A DNA stretch of 64,000 nt from Micromussa lordhowensis (lineage: Eukaryota > Cnidaria > Anthozoa > Scleractinia > Lobophylliidae). Position 1 is the stretch's first letter; every line of letters begins with the position of its first letter. The position numbers and the translations under genes are program-made. The notes under the pieces are model-generated. The model did not search any database and was not told the origin of the DNA. It saw only the letters and a list, made by a program, of their open reading frames with translations. Positions 11,278 to 24,192 of the stretch are shown one piece after another. The stretch lies in assembly GCA_964020085.1 (NCBI GenBank), contig OZ026596.1:31675022-31739021 (forward strand), read 5' to 3'.

Positions 11278-11372
11278 TAAGGGTGCGTGCGTTCCGTGAA
11301 GATTCATCGGTTCCAGACAGATCTTGGATCACTGATCCTGATCCAGATCACCCCAAAGGAACGCACCCTAAC
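11278..11372. repeat. AGGGTGCGTTCC-ended MITE, short form
   Basis: Termini AGGGTGCGTGCGTTCC... and ...GGAACGCACCCT form inverted ends. GATCACTGATCCTGATCCAG lies inside. It sits in copy 1 of the duplication. Confidence 0.65.
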
Positions 11373-11668
11373 ATTTAGGTATATATTTTTTGTATTCCAC
11401 TCTTGGTAACGGTCAAACAAGAGTTTAATTTCACATTCTCTTCTACAGTTTTTCCAATATATCCGTGTGACTTCATAAATGTTTGGCGCTTGAAATTCAC
11501 CACGTGGCCGGGCCTTTGCAATTTCAATGGTATGATCGGAATGTAAACAAAAAACGCGTGTTTTTCCAATGTTAAATTTTTGGCAAAATGAGATAATACA
11601 TAAAAAGTTATGGAGTTATGAAACTACATTTCCTTTACACATTTGTATCTGCAATTTCACACCTTATC

Positions 11669-12049
11669 ATTAAAATTACAATTTCCTCGATTGTGATTGC
11701 TTTAAAAACTCCTATTTTCAACTAATTCACTTGCCAAGTTGTTATCGGACAGTTTGTTATCGGACAGTTCAATAAGCCAATCACATTCAAAATGTAGTTT
11801 AAATAAACCAATCTCGATTTGAGAGCGACGTGAAACAATTTAAGCCTCCTTTGTCAGTCATTGAATGCAAATTTTCCCTTTCTTTTATAACTTGGCTATT
11901 CTTATTTTCTTGGAAATATAATTTTTATGATTCGTGTCGTCCAATTCGGTCTGTAATCATTCTCGTGATAAACAGCGCGGTCGTCCGATTTTGTTATCAC
12001 TCGTATGATTACAGACCGAATTGGACTCCACTCAGTCCTATTACCAGTT
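11669..12049. mobile_element. MITE with 6-bp target duplication and 15-bp tandem repeats
   Basis: Boundaries are defined by comparing the two duplicated copies. CTTATC at 11663-11668 and 12050-12055 flank the element, while copy 2 has a single CTTATC. It starts ATTAAAATTACAATTTCCTC, has two TTGTTATCGGACAGT units at about 11740-11770, and ends in a palindrome (TCCAATTCGGTCTGTAATCA paired with its complement) and AGTCCTATTACCAGTT. Further copies lie at 25845-26505, 28455-28555, 28850-28986 and 63755-64000. No transposase frame is present. Confidence 0.85.
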
Positions 12050-12180
12050 CTTATCGGTGCTCGACGTGTTTTCAGTTATTTGTTTGCAACGTATTTATGG
12101 TGCTCTTGCAAAGATTTTCCTGTCGACTGACTTTTTCCCAAAGGTTTATTATCATTAAAGAAATATTGGGTTTTTTAAAA

Positions 12181-13145
12181 TAATGTTTGGCAGGTTATAG
12201 AGTTTTGAAAATACCTTTCAACTTTGATCCGGTATATATCAAAGCTTTGCTGTGTGCGCAACCACATTCTCAAAGCAGGAATCAATTTGCTATGCAAAAT
12301 TTGACAAAATACCGACGTAGTTTAGGTGCTAGATGACCGATATTCCATCCATTCCCATCGAATTCTCTGAAGATTTTTTGAGCAAACAAAATCTAGGGAA
12401 TGATAGTTTTTTCCAACACATGATTGCTCTAAGGTGAACGCTTAGAGCTTGTGAACAGTAAAAAATGTCATTATTTTATTTTGCAAATTAGAGATCGAGT
12501 AAGCGAAGCCACGTTAGTATAAACGTTCTCCTAAGTTTCTTTCACTTCGTTTAAACTAATAAGGGTGCGTTCCTAAATGGGGTGATCTGGATCATGGTGC
12601 ATCAAAGGAACCGATGAATCCGTGACCAGAGTGGATTCATCGATTCCTTTGATGCACCATGATCCAGACAGATCTTGGATCACTGATCCTGATCCAGCTC
12701 ACCCCAAAGGAACGCACCCTAACGTTTAGGTATATATTTTTTGTACTCCACTCTTGGTAACGGTCAAATAATAGTTTAATTTCATATTTTCTACTGTATT
12801 TCCCGTATATCCGTGTGACTTCACAAATGTTTGGCGCTTGAAATTCACCATGTGACCGGGCCTTTACAATTTCAATGGTATGATCGGAATGTAAACAAAA
12901 AACGCGTGTTTATTTTTCCAATGCCAAATTTTTTGGCAAAATAAGCAATTACATAAAAAGTTATGGAGTTTTGAAGCTACATTTCCTTTACGCATATTTG
13001 TATCTGTAATTTCACACCTTATCGGTGCTCAACGTTCTTTCAGTTATTTCAGGTTGCATCGTATTTATTGATGTTCTTACAAAAAAATTTGGCTGTCGAC
13101 TGCATTTGTTTTCAAAGGTTTATTATCATTAAAAAACAATTTATC
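12181..13145. repeat. Tandem duplication, copy 2 (empty MITE site)
   Basis: Second copy of the 10905 block. At 13018-13023 it has the uninterrupted CTTATC target, followed directly by GGTGCTCAACGT. A third partial copy (GTTATAGAGTTTTGAAAATA) begins at about 13147 and is soon lost. Confidence 0.8.
12564..12721. repeat. AGGGTGCGTTCC-ended MITE, longer form
   Basis: Same termini as the element at 11278, but with an extra inner palindrome (GATCATGGTGCATCAAAGGA paired with its complement at about 12634-12665). The short form is most simply a deletion of this inner hairpin. Confidence 0.7.
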
Positions 13146-13556
13146 AAGTTATAGAGTTTTGAAAATACCTTTCAACTTAGATCCAGATGTTTAATTGCAC
13201 AGCTTGCAACCGCTTGATTTTTTTTTATAAAAATGTGATCATTTTTTTTTTCAATTATTCATATGGATCGTGTTTATTCTTGCACTTGCGAAAAACCGAC
13301 AAAATAAGGGTTGATCTCGAGATGATACTAACAATAAGGTAGATTTAATTGTAATGAAATAGTTACTCTTCGTGCTTCGCGAACAAGGCTGCTATTTCAA
13401 AGCCAACGGGAATTAGCGATCTTCACATGAGCAGAAAATTGCGGTTTATAACTTGCTTATCGCCTGTTCTGTAAATGTTTTGAAGTATATTTGGCTTTTA
13501 ATTCGTCATTATCCATCCAGTAGATCGTATGTAAATCTCCCATTTTGGATCATGCG

Positions 13557-13712
13557 ATATTCTACAGGAAAATTCATTACCTGACTCGTGAATTCCGCGT
13601 TAAATTGCACGCAAAAACCGATATCGCACGAATCGTGAAGCGATGAGTTCGATATCGGTTTTCAAGTGCAATTTAACGCGGAATTCTCGACTCAGGTAAT
13701 GAATTTTTCCTT
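13557..13712. repeat. Long palindrome
   Basis: Arms of about 60 nt contain TTCATTACCTGA, GAATTCCGCGTTAAATTGCA and AACCGATATCG, and their complements, around a loop at about 13627-13640. It is an imperfect fold-back element. Confidence 0.75.
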
Positions 13713-15410
13713 GAATCGCATAATTGAATAAAATTGTAGAAAGACATTGTAGAAAAACTTTTTTGCAGTCATGTTTGTGTTACAATTTGTTACGTAGATG
13801 CGAAACAATATCACTTAGCCTCGTTTTCAACTCGCAATTCCACGCTAAATACCTCGCTTCGTAAACCAATCAGAATGCAAGATTTTACTCAATTATGCGA
13901 TTCTCATGAGAATGGTTCCTTAGTTTCTCTAAAAATTATGAATTCAAATACGTGTTGAAATTTTGCAAATCAAACGATTACATTAGTGTTGCACGTCGAG
14001 CGCTAGCTGAAATGGGAAAGAAAATATTTCTCGACTTGCTTGCCCTTTACGAATATCGATCAGAAAGAAAAGATCTTCATTTGTCTGGACGTATATCTGT
14101 TGATAAGGGTATGTTTGTGCACGTGTTTTTAGATCACAGAAAAATAATCTAATTTACCTCTCAACTTATGTGCGTCAATTTGGTGAGCTCTTGGATTGAT
14201 CAACATCTATTTTCAAGGACGAAAGTTGGGAAGAGCCTTGCATGAAAATATTGTCTTGATGTACCAAAATATTTCATGGACGCGCATCTTCAATTAAAAC
14301 CGCGTGCTGTATTGTAAATCGCCTTGGAAAATTCTTTGAAGGTTTCCGTATTAACACGTACACTTTTTTTTCTCTTGCAGTGTCTTCAACAAAGCTAACA
14401 GAATGGGGTGGATAACAATCCAGGAGACAGACTCGGAGGACAAGAGTTCTTTAAGAAATCAGGAGAGATTATACAGGTTAATATACATGTAGCTTAGGAT
14501 TTTTTCCGATTACAAGAAAAACCCACCAAATATAATTGATCTCGGAAACCCTGCGAGAATAAGTGAAGGAAAGGAATGAAACGTTGTCAAGAGACGACAG
14601 AATTGTTTTCTAAAAATCTAGTATCCAATTGTTCAGTTTTTTGTTTATTGAATCAACCATCATTAAATATTAATAAAAGGCTGTTATAGGCATTTTTGAC
14701 TGAAAAACCGTTTCCAAAAACTGTTGATATCAATCTTGCGTTCATCGTTTTGACCTTAGTCTGAACCTAACAAAAATGTTCGAATTTGTGCAAATATACC
14801 TCTACCAAATAGCTTACGTATTTTTTTTCGGTCTAATCACAGAGCGAATTATTGCTGCGGCAATATTTTGCTGTGATTACACTGTAGAAATTGCGTAAGT
14901 TATATAGAGTATTGTATTTTTTGTATTTTAGGAGTACTTTACACGAATTCAGAAATTAATTCGCTCTGTGGTTATTTTCGTTATTTTACAGTCATTGAGG
15001 AACTTGCTTAAAAAACTTGACATAAGCTTAAGATTGCAACCGAAATTTTCGTCAAGATCTTCAAATACTCGTTGAAACCAGAAAATATTCATCATGCCGA
15101 AATAGTTTCTAAACTTTTAACTATATTTTAGTAGTATTTGTTTCTATTTACAAGCAGTCTTTAGACTTGACAATTTAACTTAAGAAGCAGCAGTCTTTTT
15201 TTCCCATTTCGCCTTAGTTATTTTTCTGTTGATACTTATATTATCCAGAGATTTTGCGACTTGAAAGCATTGTATAATCATTGCTTGTATTCAAGTGTTG
15301 TAATCATGTTTAATATTTACTTTACTTACTAAAATTAAGTCAATCAATAAAATGTTTTACAACTTTAATTGTGTCTATCATCTATTGTCTCTGACTTATT
15401 CAATAAAAAG
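13713..15410. other. Intergenic, one weak frame only
   Basis: A 66-codon frame at 13952-14152 (RRALAEMGKKIFLDLLALYE) has coding-like composition but no recognised homology and no clear splice partner. The rest is A/T-rich without features. Confidence 0.3.
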
Positions 15411-15414
15411 ATAC

Positions 15415-15830
15415 AAAAAAATTCGCGCTTTTAAAAGGGGCCTGGGAACTAGAAGAAATGTAGGCTATCTCTTTTACTATTTTTTGACTATGTAGGGTTG
15501 CCGCGAAGAAAAAAAATTCTGCACTTTTGACCTGGGTCCAGTCAGAAATCAAATATATATTTAGACTTTCAATGGGAAAAACCATTTGCAAAGTGCAAGA
15601 TTTTTCCCGCCAAAAGACTTAGTATAATTTTGATTCAAACCAGACACCATTCAAATGCTCAGACTTTTTTTCCTAAGGACAATTTTCCCGCCAAAACACT
15701 TAGTATAATTTTGGCTCAAACCAGACACCATTCAAATGCTCAGACTTTCTTTTCTAAGGACAATTTTCCCGCCAAAAGAGTTTCTTTTCGACTTTGTTTT
15801 CTTGGCCCCTTTTAAAAGCGCATTTTTGTT
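15415..15830. repeat. Element with GCGCTTTTAAAAGGGGCC inverted ends and inner 92-bp tandem copies
   Basis: CGCGCTTTTAAAAGGGGCC at about 15425 is mirrored by GGCCCCTTTTAAAAGCGC at about 15805. Between them, a unit of about 92 bp (CAGACACCATTCAAATGCTC ... CAATTTTCCCGCCAAAA) occurs twice in tandem at 15640-15780, with a further partial unit before it. The overlapping frames seen here are by-products of the repeat. Confidence 0.65.
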
Positions 15831-15959
15831 ACCCGCGAAAAGACTTAGTTGTTTTTTGACTATTTTAAGGTCCCGTTTAAAACCACGTAATGTTTCCCGT
15901 CGAAACACTCCGTTTTTTCCGAGGTTTTTCACGACAAGTTGACACGAGCTTTGACTATT

Positions 15960-18900
15960 CAAGCCATTTTATTTCAACACTTCTTTGCTTCATGTTCTCT
16001 TCTGGTTCAGGTCAACGGCTTTGAACCTGAAAGGAAAACAAATAAAAACATTATTAAAAACATCAAAACCTTTAGAACAGTACACTCGCTTTGGGCTAAG
16101 ATTAACCAAAAGTGTTAATACAAGTGAAGAACATTTCCATTTTCTGCACTGGTTCTTAAATGTTACGGTAATAGACTACTCCTTTCTGAGAAATAACACA
16201 ATGCAACAATTGATATATGCCAGTAAGTAGACAGCTCAACTGAGCCAAAATGTCTTGAAAGCTACTGATGTGCTCTTTAAAAGTGCTTTTTAAAACAATC
16301 TGAAACAGCGATCAAACCACGAAAAAGCTTTCGAAGTCAAACTCAACTTTAAGTCATTAAATTAACACACAGCGACAAGTACAACAAATGACTAACCTCG
16401 GATGACGGGCTGTACTAAAACGCCAATGTCCAAAGGAATAGCCTAATAACATGAGTAGCACCCCTTACACAATCAAGTTCAGAATGTAACTTCTCCTTAC
16501 TTTTCCCCTAGAACATTCAGTGGAAGGTTCTGAGAATTTATTTTTACAAGTACATCAAGACAATATCTTCTCAGCTGTTTCCTCGCCAACCAGTGTGGGA
16601 TTTACTATCACAAATTCTCCCCACCCCCAGCTCTGAGTGAGATTATTTCAGTTCATAAGAAGCATACGTGTTACAATGAAAAGAAACAATGAAACAGTTA
16701 CCGAGATGTTGGAAAAAACACGTTTTCCTATAATCATGCATGGCACATGGTTTTAATCTGACCTTGTAAAATTTTAAACACTCCTTTTCCATGTTCTAGA
16801 CATCAATGAAAACAATTGAATACTAATGGTATTGGAAATGAAATGTTTTAGAGCTTATCATGTCCTGGATGAATGTGGGTTCTAAATCGTCGGAAAGCAG
16901 ATACATGTAAATGGATTTTAATTTGTCATTTTTTGATTTTCAGACCAGAAAACAATTCAGAGCTACGAAGTAACAGAGAACTATAATGACACCAAAATCC
17001 ATGTTAATTTTTTTTACTGCCATTTCCTCAAAGAAGCTTATCAAGATGGCCGCTGCATACTGATGAATTCACATTTTCTCAAAATTACAGCATATTCAAA
17101 GCAACTCAACTCAACTTTTACAGGGCTGCCACCCACTGGGAAAAAAAAAAAAAAAAAAAACGGACTTTTCACTGACTGTACAACAATTTTCACTGACCGT
17201 GACATTCAGACATTGTTTGAATTTTTTGTTAAACAAAAGACATTCATGGTGCAAATAACCAACTGAAACTAAACTGAAGTTAAATGCATTTTGATGCCAT
17301 GATGTAACAAGTAAGTTATAGTGTGCCAAGCTTGAGCAATATCTAGAATCAAATTCTCCTTTACTTGATTTCTTCAACAATTCTTTGAGGTATTCAATAA
17401 AAGTATTGGCAGCAAGAGACTGGTCTGAGTTTTCGTGCACAGTACTTTCAAACATAAATTTCTACCCTGATGAGAGTCCAAGTGACAATTTGGCTTCTAT
17501 TAAATTTTATTATGTCAGCAGTAAACACCCAATTTTTGGAAATTTTCAAATGAATCTATTCTAACATGCAATATATTAACACTGGGCCCTCCAGTGCTTT
17601 GTTTCCCTTTCTGCCTTCCTGCTTCGAAATTTGAGGCCAATGCACATGCCACGTCCTCACAATTCACTTCTAATGGTCTCTGCCGAACAACCCAATGAGA
17701 TTGGAGTAAGGTTCTCCCAAAAATTTGAAGTGGAGGAAATGTTTTGTAATATAATGTACATGTACGAGGCAATCATAAGAGCACTTGCAGAGCCTCTCAA
17801 CCAAAACAAAAATTAAAGAAAGACCTAAGTTAATTTGGTTTTAATCAGATGGAGCATGTATTCAATGCAAAAAGCATTACACCCTCAGACTGTTAGTGAA
17901 CAGTCCGTAAAAGTAGTCAGAAGTTTGTCGTGTTTTTATAAGAAAGTGATAGATAGATCACAATCTTAGTCTACATGAAAAATAAACTGCTGCACAATTT
18001 TGCCAGATTACTTGTATATCACATACGTATACAGATACATGTAGTTCTCGACTTGCTCATTCTTGTTATAGTTACAAAAGGGTGTAAAGTGTCTTGATCA
18101 TGTTGATTTCATTGTTTTCTCAGTATGTTAGAAAACAATATGTAAATTTTATTCAATGGAAAATTAATCCAAAATGACAATGGAATGCAAAAAAAGTACT
18201 GCATATTGCTCAACAAAACTGGAACAAATTCTGTCAAAAAGATAAAATTTTTGTAAGCCTGTATGTCAAAATGCTGAGCATTGCTTTGGCAATGTCTAGT
18301 GACATGGAGAAGACAGTTGGGAAGTGAAAATGTCTGCAAGGGATGAATAAAGAGCTACTAAAAAGTTTGACCATCGCAAAGTAAATCCTCTTTTTTAGAA
18401 TTCCGCTAATGCCTGAATTCCCTGCCCCTCCTTGTAAGCCCTATCAAAGAGCTATGAAATCAAAACACCGCTTATACTGAATTTATTCATAAAGCTTTAC
18501 CATCATCCAAGGCCTTTTGTAGGAGAAATACAGTACATGTAGCTGCACGGAGTAATTCTTTATTAAAATTCATTTTCAGTTAATTAGCCAATTAGTTGTG
18601 GCAAAAATTCTACAGGTGTCCATGAAAAATACAATCATGTACAATTGAAATCAATACAAAATTAACAGTCTTATTACAAATTTAAAAGATAATTTTGTAG
18701 CTTAGAAAACAAAAACTAATGAAAGTTGCAGCATTATTTCACAGGTAGATTGTTACTAGCTACAGATGTATACTATGGCATCAATTTCAATGAACAGTAC
18801 TTTTCACCTTTTTAGTGCAGAATGCACTATTGGGATGGTTTGGGGGGGCTGCTTGCCTCTACAGAACTATGGAACTATTGCACTAAGTCGCTAATGCACT
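15960..18900. other. Intergenic, nothing recognised
   Basis: Contains an A19 tract at about 17141-17159 and A/T-rich sequence, with no supported gene. Frames on both strands are short and featureless. Confidence 0.35.
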
Positions 18901-19079
18901 AAGGCGCTGAGGTGTTAATTTTAATGTTTGTTCAATTAATGATAATAAGTAATAACCGGTACTTATTAAATGCAAGAGCAAAAACAAAAACCTGTAAGCA
19001 TGAGATAGTTTGGGAGAGAGATATCATACAGTCATCTTGTTTCCCCTCGAACGTTTCCGCGAATGTTTGGGAATTCGCT

Positions 19080-19265
19080 AATGATACATGTATGGATACA
19101 TGGATAGCAGATGAAACACTGTCTTAAACGTTTGATATAAATTATCGTCTCAAAACAAAAAACAACAACTAAGAGTAAACAGAGAAGTAAAATCGTCAAA
19201 ATCTATGCTAATTAAGACGGGTTATCCAAACCTCCTTCTGGTTGTGACTTTCTTTGTTTTAACTC
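19080..19265. repeat. Diverged copy of the 520-775 element
   Basis: AGTAAAATCGTCAAAATCTA and ATCCAAACCTCCTTCTGGTT match the segment at about 600-772, and GAAACACTGTCTTAAACGTT matches its arm. This copy is partial, with only one arm clear. Confidence 0.6.
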
Positions 19266-19989
19266 AACCGTATTCTTACCAAGACAGCCTGGTTCATAAG
19301 ATCTTCCTACCCTTTAAATTAAGTGGCTCTCCAGCTGGGCAATTATCAAGGCTTATTCTGATATCCACTAAGTTAAGGAAAAAAACATAAATCATAAAAG
19401 AGACAAAAATGTCCTCACCTTTTGTTATTCATGTGGTATGTGGAGTAACTCTTTTATGATCTTTGCTCTGGAGTGTTTCAATCATCTCAGTAGGTGCACT
19501 TGTAGGTGCTGGAAAGAAAACACACAATCAGTATTAAACAGAAAGGTTGAATAAACAAATGAACAAGTAACCAAGCAAACAGATAAATTTAAAAAAGATA
19601 TACGCAAATACATGTATGACGGTTACTGAAAAGAGCAAATACAATGTGCTCTTCTCATCCAATAAGCTGTGAGTTAGGCATGCCTTCACTGTCTTTACTG
19701 GGTTATTTGCTCACGGTCTGGAGGGGGAGGGGGGAGAGGGGGTACTCTGTAAATCATGGGATAGGGATGTGTCTGTGGGAAACCAAAACCCGTACCCTAT
19801 ACTTGACCATGATCAGCTTGATTTTAGAAACCTATTCTAGAATAGGCACCAATAACCCCTGTACCCTATCGCAGACTAGCTATTTTCCATGCCAAAATGT
19901 TATCACTATAATCATAGTCCAACATACATAATTAAACCAAATACCTAACAAAGTGCCTTCCTATTGTCAATCTATATATAGGACCCAGG

Positions 19990-21100
19990 GTAAAGAACCC
20001 TGTTCAGGACTAAATTATTTAATATACACTGGACACTTTTCCGGCAAATTATTTATAATCCCTTGTAATTATCTAAACAAAAACAATCTTCTCAGTAGAC
20101 ACCAATCTGGTTTTCGCTCGCTTCATTCTACAGTTACTGCTTTTATTGAAGCGACTTATAACTGGTCTTTAAACACTGATCGTGCCTTCATTAATGCCGT
20201 TGTATTTTTAGATCTTAAAAAGGCTTTTCATACTGTGGACCACACTATTCTTTCAAAATTACAAGCATATGGTATTTAGGGTTCTGCAAAGCAATAGTTT
20301 TGCTCTTATTTGAAAAACCGAACCCAAACATGTTTAGTAAACGGGAATTAAATCGTCTAAAATGTTCCTTCGCTGTAGTGTTCCACAGGGAACGATTCTT
20401 GGGTCACTTGGATCACTATTTCTATTATATATAAATGATCTGCCTAATTGTCTCCAGCATTCCCAACCAAGGATGTGCACTGATGATACTACAGTGTAGT
20501 ATTCCTTTTCCTGGTAGTCATGTTGTTGAAATGAATAATTGCATTAATTTTGATTTGGAGAGAATTCGTGTGTGGCTTAAGCTTGCAGCCAACAAACTAA
20601 CTTTAAATATGACAAATTCCTACTGATTGGTTCTTAAAGCAAAGGTTATTGAATTCTACAGCGAATCCCACTGCCAAAATCAACCAGTTTCCGAAAAAGC
20701 AAGTCTTGACTGAAATATCCGTAGGTATACACATGGATGAAAATCTTACTTAGGAGTGTCATATCAATGAGCTTTCTAAAAGGATTGCTTCTGGTATAAG
20801 CATCATTAAATGCATTAGGTATTTGGTGTCATACAAGACTCTACTTTCCATTTACAATTCATTAGTCCAACCTCATCTCGATTACTGCTGCTTAGGTGTG
20901 GGGATGCTGTTCTAATAATTTTTCTCAAAAGTTACAAAATCATGCTGCACGCATTATTACTTTTTCAAATTACGATCGTAGTACTGATGAATTGGTAAGG
21001 ATGGTAAACTGGGTTAAACTGGACTGTCAACGCCTTGTTGGTAAATCGATAATATTCATAAGATTTTATAACATAGATAGGACCCTGCGTGCACTATGAT
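19990..21100 (+). pseudogene. Broken non-LTR (CR1/jockey-like) reverse transcriptase
   Basis: Fragments in several frames follow the order of a LINE RT domain. First comes HQSGFRSLHSTVTAFIEATY, then VVFLDLKKAFHTVDHTILSK (finger/palm motif with D, F). Next is a PQGTILG-like region, interrupted at about 20390-20410, then NCINFDLERIRVWLKLAANK and LTLNMT, and finally a thumb remnant WGCCSNNFSQKLQNHAARII. Multiple stops and frameshifts show that it is dead. It lies alone, with no host gene around it. Confidence 0.75.
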
Positions 21101-21419
21101 TGGTCAAAAACCCATGTTTTATCAGAGTATAAAACATAGAAAAAGTGTGTTTTATTGTTTTGCGCGTGTAAAATCTATATCATAAAGCAAATGAAGAAGC
21201 CTAATCCATGTATTACGCTGTGATAAAACACTCCAGACATTTGAAAACACTCACGCCAACTTGACATTGATAGGTGCATAAGTTTTATTTTGATTGTATA
21301 CACAGCTTCCTTATAAAGTAGGATTTTATCTGTTCTTTTATGGTAGTAGTTATTAGTGATTTAGTAGTTAGGTAGTTAGACTAATTTAATTCAATATTAT
21401 TATGTCCTCAAGGAAATAC

Positions 21420-23120
21420 CGTGTCTAAACATATATTTTACCTTTAACCTTTACTAAACGTACGAGCCCCCCCCCCCCCCCCAACCCCCCTCCCTCGAGC
21501 TAAACGGCCATTGTGCATGTGGTTAAGCTTAATTCGATTTATCCTTGTAAATACACTAACAACAAAGTTGTTAGCCTCACAAAGAAGCATAAGCATTACC
21601 TGCAATGTACTGAAGCGAGTTCGTTACCTTGTAAAGATGGGAGCCATCCACTAAATTGCTTGCTGCATACTCGCGTTCGAAGAAAGCCATTTGCTTGCTA
21701 AACGTCCCTCAAGCTTGAACACTGTCAGTAACAGCGTTCCTCTGACAAACCGCGAATCTCTTCGAGTCGTTGGAACTTTTCCACTCTGCGTGTATGAAGC
21801 ATAAAACGCTTTCCATATTTCCCACTCCATAACTTAACTTCGGCGACTTCTAGCGAAACATGGCGAAGGAAAGTTGTCACGTGTACCTTGTGATGAATAA
21901 ATTAATTTGCCAGGATGCAAATTATGAAGAAAGCGCGCGAATTTGTTGGATTACATTTTTGCAAATGAACTACTAATAAAATTTTATTATTAGTTCCTTT
22001 GGTGCGCTCCTCTAGCGTTGTGGACGATGCATGTGCCGATATAGCGACTAGAATTTTCTTTGTTCTACTAGTAATTTTGCATCATTATGCTTACTGGGTG
22101 TTTTGACAGTCCTTGTTGCATGAATTGACCAATAATGGGCTATGGATAAAATACACATTTATACAAGTACAAATCATCACAACGAATTTGTACAATATGA
22201 TTTTGTCATAGAAGATATAAGCAAATAGAAAACTGAAAATCATAAAGGAATTTAAAGCTAATTGAAAATAATTAAATATAAATAAATAAATATAATATCT
22301 TGCTTAATAACATGGAATTTGAAATTTAATATGAAATTAAACCTGAAACAAATAGGTTAACATATTGGTAAACGGTTGTAACACTGAATAATAATGAACA
22401 TGCATATTTAGCATACATTTTTTATTGATTTTTTTTCCACAATGGATAATAAACACTGTAATTATAATTCAATCAGATTCAATAACAATTGAAAAACACT
22501 TTGATAACGTATTTAGCAGATACTCAGTGAAACATAGTGACATGCAGAAATACAGTCTTATTTTTCGGAACTTGTTCCTAAAGTGCCTTTTGATTTTAAA
22601 AAATGAATGTTTACTTGCTTATGGAATTGTTAGTTATTCAAATAATGCCGATTGAAATGTTTATGCTTTGTTTTTTTTTTGAGTACAATAATGGATTATA
22701 AAGTTTGAAAAAGACGTGGTGTTTATCAGATTTGTTTTTTTTAGCACAATAGTGGATTCAGTCACGTTTGAAAAATACTTTTATATGAATAATAATAACA
22801 AGGTTTAGCACTTGATGAAAACGATGCAACTTCTGCTGTGAATTTACGTTACGCTGAATTTCGGTGCATGGCAATTCAGGTGTAATCTGTGTAGAAAATA
22901 CAATAATTCTATTTTGCATTGATTTCAGTATCTTGAAGATTAAGAAATTTATTTTAATTTGCCTTTTCCGTTTAGGGAGTACGTATAGTGATTTCAAGAG
23001 ATGTTGGAGGTATTCTAATAAATTCTTGGTGAATGGTGGATTCCTTTGTCTTGTGGAGTTTTTTTTAGAACGTTGTATTTGTTTGTACACTTATACTTTC
23101 TTTGTATCCGATACATTAAC
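21420..23120. other. Intergenic, nothing recognised
   Basis: Contains a C-run at about 21467-21482 and strongly A/T-rich sequence. The frame at 22864-23154 overlaps one on the other strand, and neither shows a domain. Confidence 0.35.
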
Positions 23121-23127
23121 CGCTTCG

Positions 23128-23285
23128 GTAACCTGTTCCAGGCTCTCTCGGTAGAGGGCGAGCGAGAGAAAAAAAGATGGAGGACTAAGACGTCTTAGTC
23201 TCCCCTCAGACCCCTCCCCTCATTGTTTCTCTCGCTCGCCCTTTTCTCGCTCGTCCCTAACTACCGGAAACCTGGAACAGGCTAC
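23128..23285. repeat. Fold-back element with CCTGTTCCAGG ends
   Basis: AACCTGTTCCAGGCTCTCTC at the left is mirrored by AAACCTGGAACAGGCT at the right. The inner GGGCGAGCGAGAGAA and TTCTCTCGCTCGCCC also pair. It is a MITE-like inverted repeat of about 150 bp. Confidence 0.75.
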
Positions 23286-23942
23286 CGCTTCGGTGACCGG
23301 GTATGCAAATACTCCAAATAAACTTTACAAGATTTACAAACCATTATTCTTTCATGTTTTATTGTTTGCATAAGTTAGCAAATATTGCGCTTTGGTTATG
23401 GTGGGCTTTTTCCCTAACATTTCGTCAAATATTTCATAATACATTTTACTAAGCTTTCCGCACTACTCATCGAGCTTCCCTCTATTATATTTATTATTGT
23501 TATTCATTCATATTGATTTCTCACTTTCATGAACACCCTAGCCTCAAGTCGGACAGAAAATTTCACAAACCTCTCGTGATTTATTACTATCAAAACTGGC
23601 TTATGCGTAATTGAAACCAGTTTAAGTCATAAAATGCTGACTCACACCGACCACAAATGAGCTCGAGTAGCATCGAGTTCGACAGACTTGAAAACAGATA
23701 AAAACCTCATTCGAGAGCCTCTACTGATTTTCGGGCCAGAAATTTTTAAAAATCCGCCTAGAGTACAAGACAAAAAGATACCATTCGTCAGCGTTGATTT
23801 TACAGATGTTCAAAAACACTGTTCAAATAATGTTCTTGGACAATGCGTTTAGCTGCACGTAGCTAGATCACAGGTATGCTACTTGAACTGAAAGAAACAA
23901 ATATATCAACTTCACATAGTAGGCTTAAAAATCCCAACTGAT

Positions 23943-24100
23943 GGGAGGCAGACCAGTTAGCTATTTATAAGCATGACCAAGGAGTTGAACTAGGGTCTAC
24001 CGAAAAACAACTCCAGCTAAGTGATCAGAGCAGGACTTGAATCCGCGACTTCCGGACTTCAAATTCGGCGCCCTAACCACTCGACCAAGCTGCCTCCCAT
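23943..24100 (-). mobile_element. tRNA-derived SINE, minus strand
   Basis: Read on the minus strand from about 24098, it has a tRNA-like head GGGAGGCAGCTTGGTCGAGT, with A-box TGGTCGAGTGG, and B-box GGATTCAAGTCC at 24033-24044. The head's ATGGGAGGCA is repeated inverted at 23941-23950, giving the unit matching ends. It does not fold into a good tRNA and has no clear anticodon arm. Confidence 0.65.
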
Positions 24101-24192
24101 TATTTGTAGCCTTGGAATTCTTGCCAGAGTTTTTAAAACATTATCAGGCCAGCGTCTTCCAGCTTCGACTGTATTGAGTTATTAATGGTCCG

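Larger units (their letters stand above)
10905..12180. repeat. Tandem duplication, copy 1 (carries a MITE insertion)
   Basis: This block starts TAATGTTTGGCAGGTTATAG and is repeated from 12181. The two align through CACATTCTCAAAGCAGGAAT, the AGGGTGCGTTCC element, GTAACGGTCAAA and the final AAAGGTTTATTATCATTAAA. Copy 1 differs by a 381-bp insertion at 11669-12049 and a shorter inner AGGGTGCGT element. A truncated extra copy of its start lies at about 10820-10895. Confidence 0.8.

Noticed and set aside
13952..14152. Possible gene fragment (LALYEYRSERKDLHLSGRIS)
   Set aside because: Short, no recognised family and no partner exon; left as a weak note in the intergenic entry.
22758..23154. Pair of opposing 96-110 codon frames
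   Set aside because: Open on both strands because of A/T-rich composition; no domain, no codon bias that could be judged by eye.
24018..24098. Functional tRNA gene on the minus strand
   Set aside because: A- and B-box-like motifs are present but the stems do not pair well. The flanks form part of a SINE-like repeat.
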